From Candidatus Poribacteria bacterium (GTDB lineage Bacteria; Poribacteria; DTPJ01; WJIO01), in contig WJIO01000363.1 in NCBI GenBank assembly GCA_014730235.1, positions 1 to 14,195 on the forward strand: a stretch of DNA of 14,195 bases. The letters run 5' to 3'. Within the stretch, counting starts at the first letter, position 1. Each line of letters begins with the position of its first letter. Positions 1 through 8,133 of the stretch are shown one piece after another. The translations under genes were made by a program, and so were the position numbers. The notes beneath the pieces are model-generated. The model was not told where the DNA came from. It made no database searches and saw nothing but the letters and a program-made list of their open reading frames with translations.

Positions 1-971
1 ACTTTCATGTAATTAGCTCGCTCAAAAGCTGCTGGTTCAGCAACTGATTTCTGACTTAGAACTCCCTGCATCTGTTTGACGGATTCGTATTCGCGACTTT
101 CCATCCATTTTACCATGCCATCTTTTATCTTTGTCAGATGATCAATTCCATTTTTCAATAATGCAGAGGTCATCATGGCCACGTTAGCCCCGGCCATAAC
201 GCACTTGATAGCATCTTCAGCAGTATGAACGCCGCCGGTTACAGCCATGTCAATATCAATACGGCTGTATAGAATAGCTACCCATCTAAGACGCAGGCGA
301 AGCTCTTCGGAAGTGCTTAGGGTTAAATTCGGATTAACTTCCAGTTTATTCAGATCCAGATCAGGCTGATAGAACCTGTTAAACATAGACAGAGCGTTTG
401 CACCAGCTTCTTTCAACTGTTTTACCATATTTGGCAAAGAGCTGAAGTATGGGCTTAATTTTGCGGCTACCGGTATGCTGATGTTACTTTTAACGCTGGT
501 AAGAACTTCCACATACATTTCCTCGATCTTGCTGCCTGACATATTCAGATCTGTAGGAATGTAGTAGATATTAAGTTCCAGAGCGTCAGCACCGGCTTCT
601 TCCATTAGTTTAGCGTATTCGATCCATCCGCCTGTGGATACACCGTTCAGACTTCCAATTATTGGAATATCAACAGCTTCTTTTGCTTTGCGTATATGAT
701 CTAAATATCCGTCAGGTCCTACTCCCAGATCTTCAATATCGGGAAAGTAACTCAGAGATTCTGCGTAACTCTCTGTTCCCTGATTAAGGAAGTAATTCAA
801 GTCTTTCATTTCCAGGGTTATTTGTTCTTTGAAGAGTGAATGGAGCACCACTGCGGATGCTCCAGCTTCTTCCATTTTTCGGATATTGTCAATCTCTTTG
901 CATAGAGGCGATGAAGAGACGACTAATGGGTTATTTAGCTTTAGTCCCATGTAAGTTGCTGATAAATCCAT
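1..971 (-). CDS. Dihydroorotate dehydrogenase-like flavoprotein (3' end cut by window edge)
   Basis: My reading of the minus strand gives one open frame beginning MDLSATYMGLKLNNPLVVSS and running to the window edge, about 323 codons. Relatives known to me are about 330 residues, so only a few C-terminal residues are missing. The sequence has the TIM-barrel pattern of dihydroorotate and dihydropyrimidine dehydrogenase-like proteins: an N-terminal NPLVVSSSPL strand, repeated EEAGADALELN-type helices and strands, AAKLSPYF in the middle, and a late GGVHTAEDAIKCVMAGANVAMMTS segment that normally binds the FMN phosphate. The ATG overlaps the stop of the pyruvate:ferredoxin oxidoreductase gene by one base (TAATG), so the two are translationally coupled. 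That placement suggests a redox role tied to pyruvate oxidation rather than pyrimidine synthesis. The fold call is firm; the substrate is unknown. Confidence 0.85.
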   Translation of the reverse strand, partial: MDLSATYMGLKLNNPLVVSSSPLCKEIDNIRKMEEAGASAVVLHSLFKEQITLEMKDLNYFLNQGTESYAESLSYFPDIEDLGVGPDGYLDHIRKAKEAVDIPIIGSLNGVSTGGWIEYAKLMEEAGADALELNIYYIPTDLNMSGSKIEEMYVEVLTSVKSNISIPVAAKLSPYFSSLPNMVKQLKEAGANALSMFNRFYQPDLDLNKLEVNPNLTLSTSEELRLRLRWVAILYSRIDIDMAVTGGVHTAEDAIKCVMAGANVAMMTSALLKNGIDHLTKIKDGMVKWMESREYESVKQMQGVLSQKSVAEPAAFERANYMK

Positions 972-3900
972 TATTTTTCCTCCTTTTCCTCTTCATCTAC
1001 TGGCATACTGGCCCAATGTTTATATAACTTCCAGCGAGATTTTACATCATCCTGGGCCATTTCCAGCAAAGCTTTTGCTTCTTCGGGTTTACTGCGTTTA
1101 AGTACGCTGTATCTGGTTTCGTTGTATACGTAGTCTTCCAGAGGTATACTTGGGTCTTTGGAATCCAACTGCAATGGATTTTTACCTTCCAGAGTCAGAT
1201 CAGGGTTATAGCGTACCAGGGGCCAATGTCCGGAATCCACAGCGGCTTTTTGCTGGGCAGGGCCATTGACCATATCATATCCATGTCCTGTACATGGGCT
1301 ATAAGCTAAAATTATTGAAGGACCGTCATAGGCTTCGGCTTCCCGGAAAGCTCTCACGGTTTGGGCTTCGTTAGCTCCCATGGCAACCCGGGCAACGTAG
1401 ATATTGCCGTAGGTCATCAGCATCATGGCCAGGTCTTTCTTGGCCATTTTCTTACCGGCAGCGGCAAATCTTGCCACAGCGGCTCTTGGGGTTGATTTTG
1501 ACATCTGACCGCCGGTGTTGGAGTAAACTTCAGTATCCAGCACCAGGATATTTATGTTACGACCCATGGCTAATACATGATCCAGTCCACCGTAACCGAT
1601 ATCATAAGCCCATCCGTCACCACCGAGAACCCATACGCTCTTTTTAACCAGAACATCAGCGAGATTCAGAAGCTCTTTAGCTTCTTTCTTATCAATACTG
1701 GCAAGTTTGTCCTTCAGTATGGCAACCCGGTTTCTCTGGGCTTCAATACCTGCATCGTCAGATTGATCTGCATTAAGAATTTCTTCCGCAAGATCTTCAC
1801 CAATATCTGATGACAAAGAACCTACCAGTTCCTTTGCATATTCATTCTGCTTATCCAGGGCTAGACGCATACCAAAACCAAATTCGGCGTTATCTTCAAA
1901 TAATGAATTAGACCATGAAGGTCCTCTACCGTTTTTATCCACTGTGTAAGGTGTTGTAGGAAGGTTACCGCCGTAAATTGATGAGCATCCTGTGGCGTTG
2001 GATATCATAGTTCTGTCGCCAAACAACTTACTCAGTAGTTTGACATAAGGAGCTTCACCACAACCAGCACAAGCGCCGGAGAACTCAAACAAAGGTTCTA
2101 CCAGTTGCAGGTCTTTTACTCTACTGAGGTTAAGCTCTTTTCTATCCGGTCGCGGTATATTATCAAAGAATTCGCGATTTGTTAATTCCTGTTCCCTGAG
2201 TGGTGCCTGTAGTTCCATATTAAGGGCTTTTTTATCAGGTTCCTGCTTATTCTTGGCTGGACATATCTCAGCACAAAGTCCACATCCGGTACAGTCTTCA
2301 GGAGCTACCTGCACAGTAAATTTCATATCCTTGAAGCTTCTTCCCCACTTGGCATCAGTAGACTTAAAAGTTTCAGGAGCATCTTCCAGCAAAGCCGGTT
2401 CGTAAACCTTTGACCTTATTACTGCATGGGGGCAAATAAACACACATCTTCCACACTGTATACATGTATCAGGATCCCATACGGGTATTTCCTGTGCGAT
2501 GTTGCGTTTCTCCCATTTTGTAGTTCCACTAGGGAATGTACCGTCAACAGGCATAGCACTGACGGGGAGTTCATCCCCCTCGCCAGCCATCATCTTTGCT
2601 GTGACATTCTTAACAAACTCAGGAGCTTCATCTGGAACTGGTGGACGAATATCAAAGTCACTGGTAACTTCATCAGGCACTTCTACTTCATGCAGGTTGG
2701 CAACAGCGTTATCAACTGCTGTATAGTTCATCTGCACGATAGCCGGGCCTCTTTTACCATAAGCCTTTTTAATAGCCTGCTTAATAGCTGGGATTGCCTC
2801 TTCCTGGGGGAGAATACCACTGATAGCAAAGAAACAAGTCTGCATAACTGTATTGATACGGTTTCCCATACCCGCTTCTCCAGCTACCTTATAAGCATCA
2901 ACCACATAGAATTTAAGTTCTTTATCAATAATCTCTTTCTGAATAGTGCGCGGCAAATGATCCCATACTTCATCAGGACCATATGGGCTGTTTAAAAGGA
3001 ATGTAGCACCTTTTTCAGCCTTTTTCAGCACGTTAAAACGTTCCAGGAAAGAGAACTGGTGACATGCGACAAAGTCACCCTGATCTATAAGATATGGCGA
3101 AGTTATTGGATTTTCACCAAATCTTAAATGTGAAGTAGTTACAGAACCAGCTTTCTTGGAGTCATAGACAAAGTATCCCTGGGCGTAGTTCTCAGTATCT
3201 TCACCAATGATTTTAATGGAATTTTTGTTTGCGCTTACAGTACCATCAGAACCGAGACCATAGAATAAAGCTCGAACTCTCTTTGGATCTTCTGCATCAA
3301 ATTTGGGATCATAATCCAGACTGGTATGAGTAACATCGTCATCAATACCTATGGTAAAGTGGTTCTTTGGTTTATCTTTTTTCAATTCATCCAGAACAGC
3401 TTTTACCATTGCAGGGGTGAAATCTTTGGAGGATAAACCATAACGACCACCGATAACCTTTGGCATGGTATCAAATGGAGCTATGTCATTACCAATAGCT
3501 TCATTCAGACCTGTTAAAACATCGAGATAAAGTGGTTCACCAGAACTGCCGGGTTCTTTTGTTCTATCCAGAACAGCAAGTCCCTTAACTGTAGATGGCA
3601 GTGAATTTACGAAATCTTCTACTGAGAAAGGTCTATACAGGTGGACTTTCAGAACACCGACTTTTTCTCCACCGGTATTCATAAGGTAATCAACAGTTTC
3701 CTGCGCAGTTTCAGCAGAAGATCCCATTATTATTGCAACTCGTTCTGCATCAGGTGCGCCGACATAATCAAACAGGTGATATTTTCTTCCGGTAATTCCA
3801 GCAAATTTATCCATTGCCTTTTTCACTTTTTCAGGGCAAGCGAAGTAAAATGGATTACATGCTTCTCGGGCCTGGAAGAATACATCGGGGTTCTGGGCTG

Positions 3901-4555
3901 TTCCCCTGATGAATGGTCTATCTGGTGAAAGAGCCCTTTCTCTATGGGCTTTTACCAGATCATTATCAATGAGTTCCTGCATGTTTTCCAAGCTGGGAAG
4001 CTCTATTTTTGCATATTCATGGGATGTTCGGAAACCATCGAAGAAATGCAGGAACGGCACCCGGGAATCCAGAGTTGACATCTGGGATATAAGTGCAAAA
4101 TCAACTACTTCTTGTACAGAATTGGATGCAATCAGGGCAAAGCCTGTAGTCCTGGTAGCCATAACATCACTGTGGTCACAGAAAATTGAAAGGGCATGGG
4201 TCGCAAGAGAACGGGCTGCCACGTTGATAACCCCGGAAGTTAGCTCTCCGGCTATCTTATACATATTCGGTATCATCAACAGCAGTCCCTGAGAAGCTGT
4301 AAATGTAGTGGTCAGAGCACCAGTCTGAAGCGAACCGTGAAGAGCACCAGCGGCTCCACCTTCGCTCTGCATCTCTACTACCTGGGGAACTGTGCCCCAT
4401 ATATTTTTCTCTCCCTTGGCTGCCCAGTCATCGGCATGTTCACCCATAGGGGATGAAGGGGTAATAGGATAAATAGCGATGACTTCATTGACGTAATAAG
4501 CGCCATAAGCCGTCGCTTCATTTCCATCTATTGTGGTTATTTTGGGTTTACTCAT
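971..4555 (-). CDS. nifJ: Pyruvate:ferredoxin (flavodoxin) oxidoreductase, homodimeric type
   Basis: This 1194-residue protein has the full length and domain order of single-chain pyruvate:ferredoxin oxidoreductases. It converts pyruvate and CoA to acetyl-CoA and CO2 while reducing ferredoxin in the cytoplasm. The N-terminus carries YPITPSSPMGEHAD, the pyruvate-binding domain. HLRFGENPITSPYLI follows near the middle. Two 4Fe-4S motifs are visible: CIQCGRCVFICP at about residues 695-706 and CTGCGLCAEICP at about 752-763. GACAGCGEAPY (about 823) and CTGHGYD (about 1087) carry the cysteines for the proximal cluster near thiamine diphosphate. GGDGWAYDIGYGG (about 977) with NTGGQMSKSTPR (about 1012) forms the thiamine diphosphate and magnesium site. 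An AGGGAGG-type ribosome binding site sits about 12 bases before the ATG. All catalytic motifs are intact. The gene is the first of a two-gene unit with the flavoprotein downstream. Confidence 0.97.
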   Translation of the reverse strand: MSKPKITTIDGNEATAYGAYYVNEVIAIYPITPSSPMGEHADDWAAKGEKNIWGTVPQVVEMQSEGGAAGALHGSLQTGALTTTFTASQGLLLMIPNMYKIAGELTSGVINVAARSLATHALSIFCDHSDVMATRTTGFALIASNSVQEVVDFALISQMSTLDSRVPFLHFFDGFRTSHEYAKIELPSLENMQELIDNDLVKAHRERALSPDRPFIRGTAQNPDVFFQAREACNPFYFACPEKVKKAMDKFAGITGRKYHLFDYVGAPDAERVAIIMGSSAETAQETVDYLMNTGGEKVGVLKVHLYRPFSVEDFVNSLPSTVKGLAVLDRTKEPGSSGEPLYLDVLTGLNEAIGNDIAPFDTMPKVIGGRYGLSSKDFTPAMVKAVLDELKKDKPKNHFTIGIDDDVTHTSLDYDPKFDAEDPKRVRALFYGLGSDGTVSANKNSIKIIGEDTENYAQGYFVYDSKKAGSVTTSHLRFGENPITSPYLIDQGDFVACHQFSFLERFNVLKKAEKGATFLLNSPYGPDEVWDHLPRTIQKEIIDKELKFYVVDAYKVAGEAGMGNRINTVMQTCFFAISGILPQEEAIPAIKQAIKKAYGKRGPAIVQMNYTAVDNAVANLHEVEVPDEVTSDFDIRPPVPDEAPEFVKNVTAKMMAGEGDELPVSAMPVDGTFPSGTTKWEKRNIAQEIPVWDPDTCIQCGRCVFICPHAVIRSKVYEPALLEDAPETFKSTDAKWGRSFKDMKFTVQVAPEDCTGCGLCAEICPAKNKQEPDKKALNMELQAPLREQELTNREFFDNIPRPDRKELNLSRVKDLQLVEPLFEFSGACAGCGEAPYVKLLSKLFGDRTMISNATGCSSIYGGNLPTTPYTVDKNGRGPSWSNSLFEDNAEFGFGMRLALDKQNEYAKELVGSLSSDIGEDLAEEILNADQSDDAGIEAQRNRVAILKDKLASIDKKEAKELLNLADVLVKKSVWVLGGDGWAYDIGYGGLDHVLAMGRNINILVLDTEVYSNTGGQMSKSTPRAAVARFAAAGKKMAKKDLAMMLMTYGNIYVARVAMGANEAQTVRAFREAEAYDGPSIILAYSPCTGHGYDMVNGPAQQKAAVDSGHWPLVRYNPDLTLEGKNPLQLDSKDPSIPLEDYVYNETRYSVLKRSKPEEAKALLEMAQDDVKSRWKLYKHWASMPVDEEEKEEK

Positions 4556-4873
4556 CCTGATTTATTGCCTCCCTAGACTTGTAGTTCAGGTTTTTTAATT
4601 ATAAACATTAACGCGTATCAGAGAACAAACATCAAACTATAATTATGTCATAGCATATTAAATAACTAAACCAAAAAAGCTATAACTTCCTATATTTCTT
4701 TCTCTCATTGACACATTTTACCTATACCGCATGAAATTCAATTTTTTAATGCGCTATGAAGGATTCTGAAGTGTGAAGAGTTTTGAGGGTTAGCAAACTT
4801 CTCCGTTATTATATTTTATTCGTTTTTTAATACTATGTCAACACATTTTCCTCCAATCATAAAATTTATGCAC

Positions 4874-4917
4874 TTGTAGTAGTAGGGACACGGTGTACCG
4901 TGTCCCTACTACTACAA
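4874..4917. repeat. Perfect inverted repeat, 21-bp arms
   Basis: Arms at 4874-4894 and 4897-4917 are exact reverse complements separated by GT. The core reads GTAGGGACACGGT and then ACCGTGTCCCTAC, extended outward by TAGTAG and CTACTA triplets. It lies between divergent genes and has no U-tract, so it is not a gene-end terminator. It has the look of a small dispersed palindromic repeat. The functional meaning is unknown. Confidence 0.85.
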
Positions 4918-5010
4918 ACCGATAACACTTATGAAATCTGTATTTACCGTTTTGATATATAAAAAGTGTGAAAGTATAAGTATGGTTATAATTGAAAATT
5001 CTCTCAGCTT

Positions 5011-5083
5011 GTCATTCCTGCGAAAGCAGGAATGACAGCATAAAAAAGTTTCTTATCTTTACCACACTGAACCCGGAAAAGCC
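5011..5083. repeat. Dispersed repeat, short copy (11-bp hairpin with GAAA loop plus tail)
   Basis: Bases 5011-5036 form GTCATTCCTGC-GAAA-GCAGGAATGAC, a perfect 11-bp stem closed by a GNRA-type tetraloop. The next 47 bases (5037-5083) match the sequence after the second copy near 13570-13616: AGCAT is identical, then by eye about 33 of 42 bases match. The homology therefore extends well past the palindrome, marking a true dispersed repeat. It resembles the small CATTCCTGCGAAAGCAGGAAT palindromes scattered through many bacterial genomes. Confidence 0.8.
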
Positions 5084-5224
5084 TGAATTTTTAAACGAGT
5101 GACATTACGCTGTCACATATATAATGTATAATAACGATAAAATTGATATTTGAAATTAAAATAATCGCTGGAACTTTTCCTTGCCTGAATTCTGGAAAAT
5201 ATAGTAATAAATGCTAAAAAGTGT

Positions 5225-5254
5225 TTGACATGTCAATATATAACATGATAGAAT
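5225..5254 (+). promoter_or_regulatory. Sigma-70-type promoter with palindrome over the -35 box
   Basis: A consensus TTGACA lies at 5225-5230 and TAGAAT at 5249-5254, with an 18-base spacer. The -35 box is the left half of a perfect 12-bp palindrome, TTGACATGTCAA (5225-5236). A dimeric repressor bound there would block the polymerase. The ATG of the downstream gene is about 60 bases further on. The boxes are seen directly; the operator role is inference. Autoregulation by the downstream DNA-binding-type protein is plausible. Confidence 0.6.
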
Positions 5255-5314
5255 GTGCAAAAGTTGCTTTTTATATTTACACAAAAGTTTACAACTAAAT
5301 TGGAGACGTGCGTA

Positions 5315-5572
5315 ATGGAAGACACAAATAAAGGCAAGGGTTCAAAGAGCGAATATATTCGTGTCAACCTGACGCTCCCAGACGAACTGGATCGGGTATT
5401 ACAGGAAATGGGAAATGATGCCCGGGCATCTGGAGGATATAAAATTCCCAAGACCATGATTATGCGCGCTCTGGTTCGGCTTTTAATGCAGTTGGATGTA
5501 GATCCAAGCGGCGTCAAAACAGAAGATGAGCTTTTGGATCGTCTTAAAAAAGCCATTGAAAAAAACAATTGA
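5315..5572 (+). CDS. Small ribbon-helix-helix-like protein, first paralogue
   Basis: The 85-residue protein begins MEDTNKGKGSKSEYIRVNLT. I chose the ATG at 5315 rather than the earlier in-frame start at 5255 because TGGAG lies nine bases upstream and because 5255 falls at the very end of the predicted promoter. The layout fits a ribbon-helix-helix fold: a short strand (YIRVNLTLP), a helix (DELDRVLQEMGNDAR), a loop, then a second helix (KTMIMRALVRLLMQLDVD). A charged helical tail (KTEDELLDRLKKAIEKN) follows. The next gene encodes a clear paralogue sharing the second helix and tail. I see no toxin or enzyme partner. A DNA-binding role, perhaps with autoregulation through the palindrome at 5225-5236, is inferred from secondary-structure pattern only. 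I do not recognise a named family. Confidence 0.7.
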   Translation: MEDTNKGKGSKSEYIRVNLTLPDELDRVLQEMGNDARASGGYKIPKTMIMRALVRLLMQLDVDPSGVKTEDELLDRLKKAIEKNN

Positions 5573-5639
5573 CTCTTTTGTAATGCTCTAAAGTTCCTGC
5601 GTTATTCCAATCAATCACTGAATAGCATACTAAATTTTT

Positions 5640-5668
5640 CATATGGGCACGTAAAACGTGCCCATATG
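5640..5668 (+). repeat. Perfect hairpin between the two paralogues, 13-bp stem
   Basis: Arms CATATGGGCACGT (5640-5652) and ACGTGCCCATATG (5656-5668) are exact reverse complements with an AAA loop. No U-tract follows. The hairpin ends ten bases before the ribosome binding site of the second paralogue, so it could alter translation or mRNA stability. Alternatively it is a copy of the GGGCACG/CGTGCCC type of dispersed palindrome. Confidence 0.75.
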
Positions 5669-5690
5669 CTAAAGATGAGGAGGTAGGAAT

Positions 5691-5915
5691 TTGAGCATAC
5701 AATGTGATTTGTCCCTATTTCTTACAAAAGAAGAGCACTCTTTTATAAAAAATTTAACCTACAGATGCTCATGCGAAGGCAATTCTAAAATATCAGAGGA
5801 AACTGTATTTAGAGTTCTGGTGCGTTTATTGCAGGATCTGGAACTGGATTTATCTGATATTAAAACAGAGGAAGAATTGCTTTATTGTTTGAAAGAAAAT
5901 TTAAGGCTTGTTTAA
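5691..5915 (+). CDS. Small ribbon-helix-helix-like protein, second paralogue
   Basis: This 74-residue protein starts at a TTG preceded by a strong AGGAGGT six bases upstream (5678-5684), which decides the start. Its C-terminal half aligns with the first paralogue: EETVFRVLVRLLQDLELD against KTMIMRALVRLLMQLDVD, then DIKTEEELLYCLKENL against GVKTEDELLDRLKKAI. The N-terminal strand (IQCDLSLFLTKEEHSFI) is more diverged, and the helix after it contains TYRCSCEG with two cysteines absent from the first copy. The two genes may act as a pair or hetero-oligomer. The function is unknown. The gene ends seven bases before the bidirectional terminator. Confidence 0.7.
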   Translation: MSIQCDLSLFLTKEEHSFIKNLTYRCSCEGNSKISEETVFRVLVRLLQDLELDLSDIKTEEELLYCLKENLRLV

Positions 5916-5921
5916 TTTGAA

Positions 5922-5959
5922 AAATAAAGGGGTTCATTTTTTAATGAACCCCTTTATTT
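5922..5959. terminator. Bidirectional rho-independent terminator
   Basis: A perfect 17-bp stem (5922-5938 with 5943-5959) around a TTTT loop has the core AAAGGGGTTCATT / AATGAACCCCTTT. On the plus strand the stem ends in TTT followed by GATTTTTT. On the minus strand it runs into TTT tracts from the A-rich left flank. It sits between the convergent ends of the second small paralogue (5915) and the 12-gene operon (5983), so it should stop transcription from both sides. Confidence 0.9.
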
Positions 5960-5982
5960 GATTTTTTGGAGGGTAGTAAAAT

Positions 5983-6855
5983 TTATGGGAGTGTTCTGGC
6001 AACTTCATCGACTCTTTGCCAGATACTCTTTATTTGCTCTGATACAGAACTATCAGGTTGATACTCAACTACAGATTGGGCATTTAGCATTGCCTTTGTA
6101 ATAACCGTATCAAAAGATATTTTTCCTACGAATTCGGCATCAACTTCCTGGCAGTGAAGTTCAATCTGCCTTGTGTATGCTGGATTTAAGTCATGTTTAT
6201 TTACGCACACCAGGGCCTTTATGCCAAAGTGATTTGCCAACCCAACAACGCGTTTGAGGTCATGCAGACCCGACACAGTTGGTTCAGTAACAGCCAGAAC
6301 AAGACTTGCCCCTGTAATAGCTGATATTACAGGACAACCTATACCCGGAGGGCCGTCTACTATAACGTATTCGATGTTTTCCCGTTCAGCTATTTCTCTG
6401 GCATGTTTGCGTACCAGAGCTACAAGCTTGCCTGAGTTTTCCTCAGCAATTCCCAGCTTTGCATGAACCATATGTCCGTGTCTTGTTTTAGATATGTAGC
6501 ATCTTCCCTGCTTGCTGTGTATCATTTCAATGGCTTCTACAGGGCATACATGATAGCACAATGCGCATCCTTCGCAATCAATAGGATCTACCACAAAATT
6601 CTCGCTTATGGCATCAAAGCGACATTCATCCAGGCATCTATCACATTCTATACATTTTGACTTATCAATTTTTGCTGCCTGACCACCGAGGAAAACTTCT
6701 TCTTTTAGTATTTCAGGTTTCAATATCAGGTGCAGATCGGCTGCATCAACATCACAATCAGCCATGACTTTGCTTTCGGCAAGGGCTGCGAAGCTTGCTG
6801 TTAATATAGTCTTACCCGTTCCACCTTTACCGCTGATAACCGTTATGGATTTCAT
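5983..6855 (-). CDS. MinD-type P-loop ATPase with inserted 2x[4Fe-4S] ferredoxin domain (second of pair)
   Basis: The 290-residue protein has the deviant Walker A motif GKGGTGKT at residues 9-16, the MADCDVDAADLH segment that follows it in this family, and VIVDGPPGIGCPVI as the Walker B/switch region. An eight-cysteine bacterial ferredoxin domain is inserted after the first 60 residues: C68, C71, C74, C78 and C94, C97, C100, C104. This is the COG1149 architecture. HGHMVHAKLG follows, a segment usual in these proteins. It is the last gene of the operon, two bases after the stop of its paralogue. The Desulfovibrio orange-protein complex includes a comparable pair. The likely role (inference) is ATP- and redox-dependent handling of a metal cluster or partner protein, probably as a heterodimer with the neighbour. 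Confidence 0.93.
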   Translation of the reverse strand: MKSITVISGKGGTGKTILTASFAALAESKVMADCDVDAADLHLILKPEILKEEVFLGGQAAKIDKSKCIECDRCLDECRFDAISENFVVDPIDCEGCALCYHVCPVEAIEMIHSKQGRCYISKTRHGHMVHAKLGIAEENSGKLVALVRKHAREIAERENIEYVIVDGPPGIGCPVISAITGASLVLAVTEPTVSGLHDLKRVVGLANHFGIKALVCVNKHDLNPAYTRQIELHCQEVDAEFVGKISFDTVITKAMLNAQSVVEYQPDSSVSEQIKSIWQRVDEVARTLP

Positions 6856-6857
6856 CC

Positions 6858-7688
6858 TTAAACCATCCTTATGATATTATTGTAAAGATCAGCGAATTTT
6901 TCTTTCCATTCTGGTTTTGCCTCTACAAATGGTATACCTTCTGAATATGCCTCAGCCAGTTCCCTGTCCATAGGTATTTTCATGAGAATAGGTATATCTT
7001 CTTTTTCGCAGTATTCATCAACTTTATCATCGCCTACATCAGAGCGATTTAGCACCACAGCGAAAGGAATTTCCAGAATACGCAGCATCTCTACAGCCAG
7101 AACCAAATCATTAAGACCAAAAGGCGTTGGTTCTGTAACCAGAACGCAGAAATCACTGTCTTTAACAGCTTCAATAACCGGACATGAAGTTCCCGGAGGG
7201 GCATCAATTATGGTTACCATATCTTTTTCCGCTTCATTCTTGACGGCTTTGATCAACGGTGGGGACATAGCTTCGGATATCCTCATCAAGCCGTGAATAA
7301 AGTGAACATCTCCGGCCTGACCGATCTCCATAACGCCAATTTCCCTTTCTACTTCCCATATAGCATCAACAGGACACAGAATACTGCAAGCACCGCATCC
7401 GTGACATAACTCCTGAAACACAAGCACATTTTTCCTGATAACAGCCAATGCACTGAACTGGCATACTTCTGAGCATTTGCCGCAGTATGTGCATTTCTTA
7501 TCATCAACTTTGGGTACTGGCAGACTTACGGAACGGGATCTGATAAGTCTGGGCTTTATGAATATATGGGAATTAGGCTCCTCAACATCACAGTCCAAAA
7601 GCTGACATTTCCCAATGGATAAGGCTAGATTTGTAGCTAAAGTAGTCTTACCCGTTCCACCTTTACCACTGGCTATGGATATAATCAT
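6858..7688 (-). CDS. MinD-type P-loop ATPase with inserted 2x[4Fe-4S] ferredoxin domain (first of pair)
   Basis: I place the start at the ATG at 7688. A TTG one codon earlier (7691) is also open, but the AGGAG at 7696-7700 is better spaced from the ATG (seven bases). The 276-residue product has Walker A GKGGTGKT at residues 8-15, LLDCDVEEPNSH after it, and IIDAPPGTSCPVI as switch region. The ferredoxin insert has C66, C69, C72, C76 and C95, C98, C101, C105, a complete set for two 4Fe-4S clusters. It resembles its downstream neighbour along the whole length but is clearly diverged, as expected for an old duplication giving a two-subunit ATPase. Both lie directly behind the NifX-like genes, their usual companions in anaerobes. 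Confidence 0.93.
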   Translation of the reverse strand: MIISIASGKGGTGKTTLATNLALSIGKCQLLDCDVEEPNSHIFIKPRLIRSRSVSLPVPKVDDKKCTYCGKCSEVCQFSALAVIRKNVLVFQELCHGCGACSILCPVDAIWEVEREIGVMEIGQAGDVHFIHGLMRISEAMSPPLIKAVKNEAEKDMVTIIDAPPGTSCPVIEAVKDSDFCVLVTEPTPFGLNDLVLAVEMLRILEIPFAVVLNRSDVGDDKVDEYCEKEDIPILMKIPMDRELAEAYSEGIPFVEAKPEWKEKFADLYNNIIRMV

Positions 7689-7703
7689 CAATAAACTCCT
7701 AAA

Positions 7704-8036
7704 CTAATGATCGCAAATATTATCGCCCAATTCAAGCTCTTCACTTACATACTTTTTGACCAGCTCTTCAGGTTCTAGCACCGGCGCGCCAACCAGAACA
7801 TCAATGCCATTTTCCCTGAATAAATTCTGGGCTCTCATACCCATTCCACTGGCAATAATCAAATCCGCGCCCTGTTCGTGCAGCCATTTAGGCAAAACAC
7901 CCGGGGCATGTGGTGGGGGAACCAGAGATTGAGAACTTTTTATCTCTCCGTCTTCTACATCCACAAGGACAAACTCCTGGCAGTGTCCAAAGTGCATACT
8001 TAACTTACCTTCAACAGTGGGAACTGCTATTTTCAT
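7704..8036 (-). CDS. NifX/NifB-C-like small protein (orange-protein type)
   Basis: The 110-residue protein starts MKIAVPTVEGKLSMHFGHCQ and matches the dinitrogenase iron-molybdenum cofactor-binding fold (COG1433), an RNase H-like alpha/beta domain. HFGHC at residues 15-19 and the PPPHAPG loop (His43) are candidate cluster or metal ligands. GADLIIASGMGMRAQNLF is the conserved second half. Cys108 and His110 at the tail (ICDH) are extra potential ligands. A CAGGAG ribosome binding site lies about 11 bases before the ATG. In the orange-protein system a protein of this family carries a Mo-Cu sulfide cluster; whether this one does is not visible from sequence. It differs from the two DPRFGR-type copies in the operon, so it is probably not redundant with them. 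Confidence 0.88.
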   Translation of the reverse strand: MKIAVPTVEGKLSMHFGHCQEFVLVDVEDGEIKSSQSLVPPPHAPGVLPKWLHEQGADLIIASGMGMRAQNLFRENGIDVLVGAPVLEPEELVKKYVSEELELGDNICDH

Positions 8037-8133
8037 TTATTTATTACTCCTGTATCTATGATTTTTGCTCTTCCGAATTGAGTGTGGAAAATCTTCAAAT
8101 TATTTCCACAATTAATCCTGAAGAACCTGATTT

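Larger units (their letters stand above)
4556..5224. other. Divergent intergenic region between nifJ and the small plus-strand gene pair
   Basis: No convincing gene is visible in this AT-rich 0.67-kb spacer. It must hold the nifJ promoter on the minus strand. A weak candidate is a TATAAT-like box at 4598-4603 (minus strand) with a poor upstream partner, so I do not call it separately. The spacer also holds two perfect hairpin repeats (4874-4917 and 5011-5036, listed separately), and a GTGACA-N6-TGTCAC inverted repeat at 5099-5116. Two TATAAT boxes on the plus strand follow at 5120-5125 and 5127-5132, without a properly spaced -35 box. Confidence 0.6.

Noticed and set aside
2426-2995. A 189-codon plus-strand open frame opposite nifJ
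   Set aside because: It lies wholly antisense to conserved nifJ coding sequence, has no ribosome binding site and no recognisable protein pattern.
5169-5185. A TGG...TTGCC arrangement upstream of the small plus-strand genes that resembles a sigma-54 promoter
   Set aside because: The GG and GC dinucleotides are 11 bases apart instead of 10, and a good TTGACA-N18-TAGAAT promoter lies closer to the gene.
8083-8110. An inverted repeat between the two small NifX-like genes as a terminator
   Set aside because: The 8-bp stem has a 12-base loop and no following U-tract, so it is unlikely to end transcription.
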